Origin: Selaginella moellendorffii | Taxonomy: Eukaryota > Streptophyta > Lycopodiopsida > Selaginellales > Selaginellaceae | Length of the DNA: 64,000 nt | Reading direction: 5' to 3' | Assembly (NCBI RefSeq): GCF_000143415.4 | Contig: NW_003314284.1 | Location: forward strand, 792,825 to 856,824 | Shown here: in pieces, positions 62,377-64,000 of the stretch | How the letters are laid out: every line of letters begins with the position of its first letter | How positions within the stretch are numbered: position 1 is the first letter of the stretch | Program-made: the position numbers and the translations under genes | Notes under the pieces: generated by a model | The model's input: the letters and a program-made list of their open reading frames with translations, nothing else | Database searches by the model: none | Told to the model about the DNA's origin: nothing

Positions 62377-64000
62377 ATGCAATGCAGCCAACAAGATCCA
62401 AATCACTCCATCTACACAGACTACTTTGCGACACTCCTCCGGGCCTGTGGGAGAAGCAAAGATCTCGCGCATGCAAGACGCATCCACGACCGGCTGGCGC
62501 AAAATGGAGAGATTACAGATACCTACATTGCCAACTTGGTTATCGAGATGTACGGCAAATGCCAGAGCCTGTGCGATGCGCGTTCCGTGTTTGATTCCCT
62601 GGAATCCCCCAATGTATTCTCGTGGAACATTATCATTGCAGCATATGCCCATAATGGGAATCTTGAGGAGGCTAAGGCGATGTTTGATCGAACGCCCGAG
62701 CCAAACGTTGTGTCGTGGACGACGATGCTCCAGGCATATGCCAAAACCGGGCACCTTGAGGAGGCAAAGTTATTCTTTGTCTCTATGCCAGAAACAAATG
62801 CAGTGACGTGGACGACTATGATCAGCCTGTACGTGCGGTCTGGATTGCTGGATGACGCAAAACACATTTTTGATTCCATGCCCGCGAAAGATTCCATCTC
62901 GTCAACCGCTCTTATGCAGGCATATTCCCAAAGAGGTTATCTTGAGGGAGCAAAGCAAGTTTTTGATTCCATGCCGAGCCACGACGTGGTTGCCTACACA
63001 GCTTTGCTACAAGTCTATGCGGATTTAGGGTTTGTTGAAATGGCAAAGCATGTGTTTGATTCTATGCCGTCTCGCAATGTGGTTTCCTGGAACGCCATGA
63101 TGCGAGCATATGCCGAAACCGGGCATCTGGATCGAACACTCAACCTCTTTCTGAAAATGCCCGAGCGGAATGTTATTTCCCACACAACAATGCTCACGGC
63201 ATATTCGGAAAACGGCTACGTGGAAGAGTCGCACAGGGTCTTTGCCGGGATGCCCGAGTACGACATGGTCTCGTGCAATGCGCTCATCCAAGCCTACAAC
63301 GAAGCTGGAGACGCATATACCGCGGATCTTCTCTTTGAGGCCCTGCCGTTTAGAGACACGGCATCTTGCAGCGTCATGATCGCCGCATATTCCCGCTCAG
63401 GGCATATTCACCGGGCCAAGGATGTGTTTGATTCCATGCCGGGGTGGAACATCCTGGCGGTAAATGCCATGATCGCAGCATATACCCAAAGCCGAAGCCT
63501 TGAATATGCCAAGAATCTCTTCGACAACATGCCCGAGCACGATGCCGTGGCGTGCACGAGCCTCATGACAGCATATTCCCATGCCGGGCATATCCAAGGC
63601 GCAAGGCTGGTGTTTGATGCCATGGCCGACGAGAACCGCAGCTTGGTCACCTGGAATGCCATGGCTGCGGCATATGCCCAGAATCTAGAGCTGGAGAGAG
63701 CGATCGCCCTCTTTTGTGAGATGCCTGAGAGGAGCGTCGTGTCGTGGACGAGCATGATCTACATCTTTGCATCGAGCATGCGTCTGGATCTCGCGATCAA
63801 GCTATTCGATCGGATGCCCAAGCACAATGTGGTCGCATGGAACTCGATCGTCCAGGCATTCTCGGCGTTTGGAGATGGGTTCCAAGCGCTCGCCCTCTTC
63901 CGGATGATGGTGCTTGAGGGGTTTGATCCAGACGAGATCACCTTCACGAATGCGCTGGTGGCTTGCAACCACATTGGCCTCGTCGAATTGGGGCTGGCGT
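62377..64000 (+). CDS. PPR protein with S-type repeats (PPR5), runs off the window
   Basis: Open from the ATG at 62377 (MQCSQQDPNHSIYTDYFATL) to the window end without a stop, 541 codons. The leader contains LLRACGRSKDLAHARRIH, very like the start of PPR1 (LKACARSKDLDEGRRLH). Repeats of about 31 residues follow (SWNIIIAAYAHNGNLEEAKA, SWTTMLQAYAKTGHLEEAKL, SWNAMMRAYAETGHLDRTLN). The final visible part is a P-like repeat with EGFDPDEITFTNALVACNHI, so E motifs and the stop should follow shortly beyond 64000. The order of early motifs matches PPR4, suggesting the head-to-head pair arose by inverted duplication. Organellar RNA binding is expected. Confidence 0.92.
   Translation, partial: MQCSQQDPNHSIYTDYFATLLRACGRSKDLAHARRIHDRLAQNGEITDTYIANLVIEMYGKCQSLCDARSVFDSLESPNVFSWNIIIAAYAHNGNLEEAKAMFDRTPEPNVVSWTTMLQAYAKTGHLEEAKLFFVSMPETNAVTWTTMISLYVRSGLLDDAKHIFDSMPAKDSISSTALMQAYSQRGYLEGAKQVFDSMPSHDVVAYTALLQVYADLGFVEMAKHVFDSMPSRNVVSWNAMMRAYAETGHLDRTLNLFLKMPERNVISHTTMLTAYSENGYVEESHRVFAGMPEYDMVSCNALIQAYNEAGDAYTADLLFEALPFRDTASCSVMIAAYSRSGHIHRAKDVFDSMPGWNILAVNAMIAAYTQSRSLEYAKNLFDNMPEHDAVACTSLMTAYSHAGHIQGARLVFDAMADENRSLVTWNAMAAAYAQNLELERAIALFCEMPERSVVSWTSMIYIFASSMRLDLAIKLFDRMPKHNVVAWNSIVQAFSAFGDGFQALALFRMMVLEGFDPDEITFTNALVACNHIGLVELGLA

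Overview
This window looks like nuclear DNA of a land plant, most probably a lycophyte of the Selaginella moellendorffii type. The evidence is indirect. Introns are very short (mostly 45-100 nt) with GT-AG (and some GC-AG) borders. Five pentatricopeptide-repeat (PPR) genes of the PLS/S type lie within 64 kb, and other families are plant ones: basic secretory proteases, an MES11-type esterase, a TRAF/MATH protein like At2g25320, an EDR1-domain Raf-like kinase and an NFD4-type nodulin-like MFS carrier. The species call is inference; nothing was searched.

Layout. 1-4.2 kb: mostly empty, with one basic secretory protease gene (BSP1, -). 4.2-5.8 kb: a five-exon MES-type alpha/beta hydrolase. 5.9-10.3 kb (block A): a decayed MFS carrier (-), a decayed 2-oxoglutarate dioxygenase tail (+) and an intact PPR gene (+). 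10.3-13.2 kb: an LRR relic and a PPR gene (-). 13.4-19.2 kb: a BSP cluster with two intact genes, one truncated and one relic copy, and a damaged gene, around a long AT-rich gene-free stretch. 19.6-32.1 kb: three multi-exon housekeeping or signalling genes on the minus strand (MATH/TRAF protein, Raf-like kinase, spermidine synthase). 32.5-42.1 kb: PPR (+), thiol/halide methyltransferase (-), FHA protein (+), LMBR1-like membrane protein (-), NXPE/PC-esterase-like protein (-). 42.3-47.3 kb: DExH helicase (+), then relics of an RCL1 3' end and of a PPR gene. 48.9-53.8 kb (block B): decayed PPR (-), intact dioxygenase (-), intact MFS carrier (+). 54.3-60.1 kb: relic of the helicase 3' end, intact RCL1 (-), and two further NXPE-like genes (+), the first frameshifted. 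60.4-64 kb: two head-to-head PPR genes, the second running off the window.

The main structural result is a set of duplications with reciprocal decay. Block A is an inverted copy of block B. The PPR gene survives only in A; the dioxygenase and the carrier survive only in B. A second duplication involves the tail-to-tail junction of the helicase and RCL1: the helicase is whole and RCL1 is a relic at 46-47 kb, and the reverse holds at 54-56 kb. Block B lies between those two junction copies. Gene content is mostly unrelated functionally (RNA metabolism in organelles and nucleolus, polyamine synthesis, signalling, secreted or Golgi enzymes). Many neighbours are closely spaced divergent or convergent pairs. 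Exon borders given in the entries were placed by hand from splice consensus, reading frame and family similarity recalled from memory.
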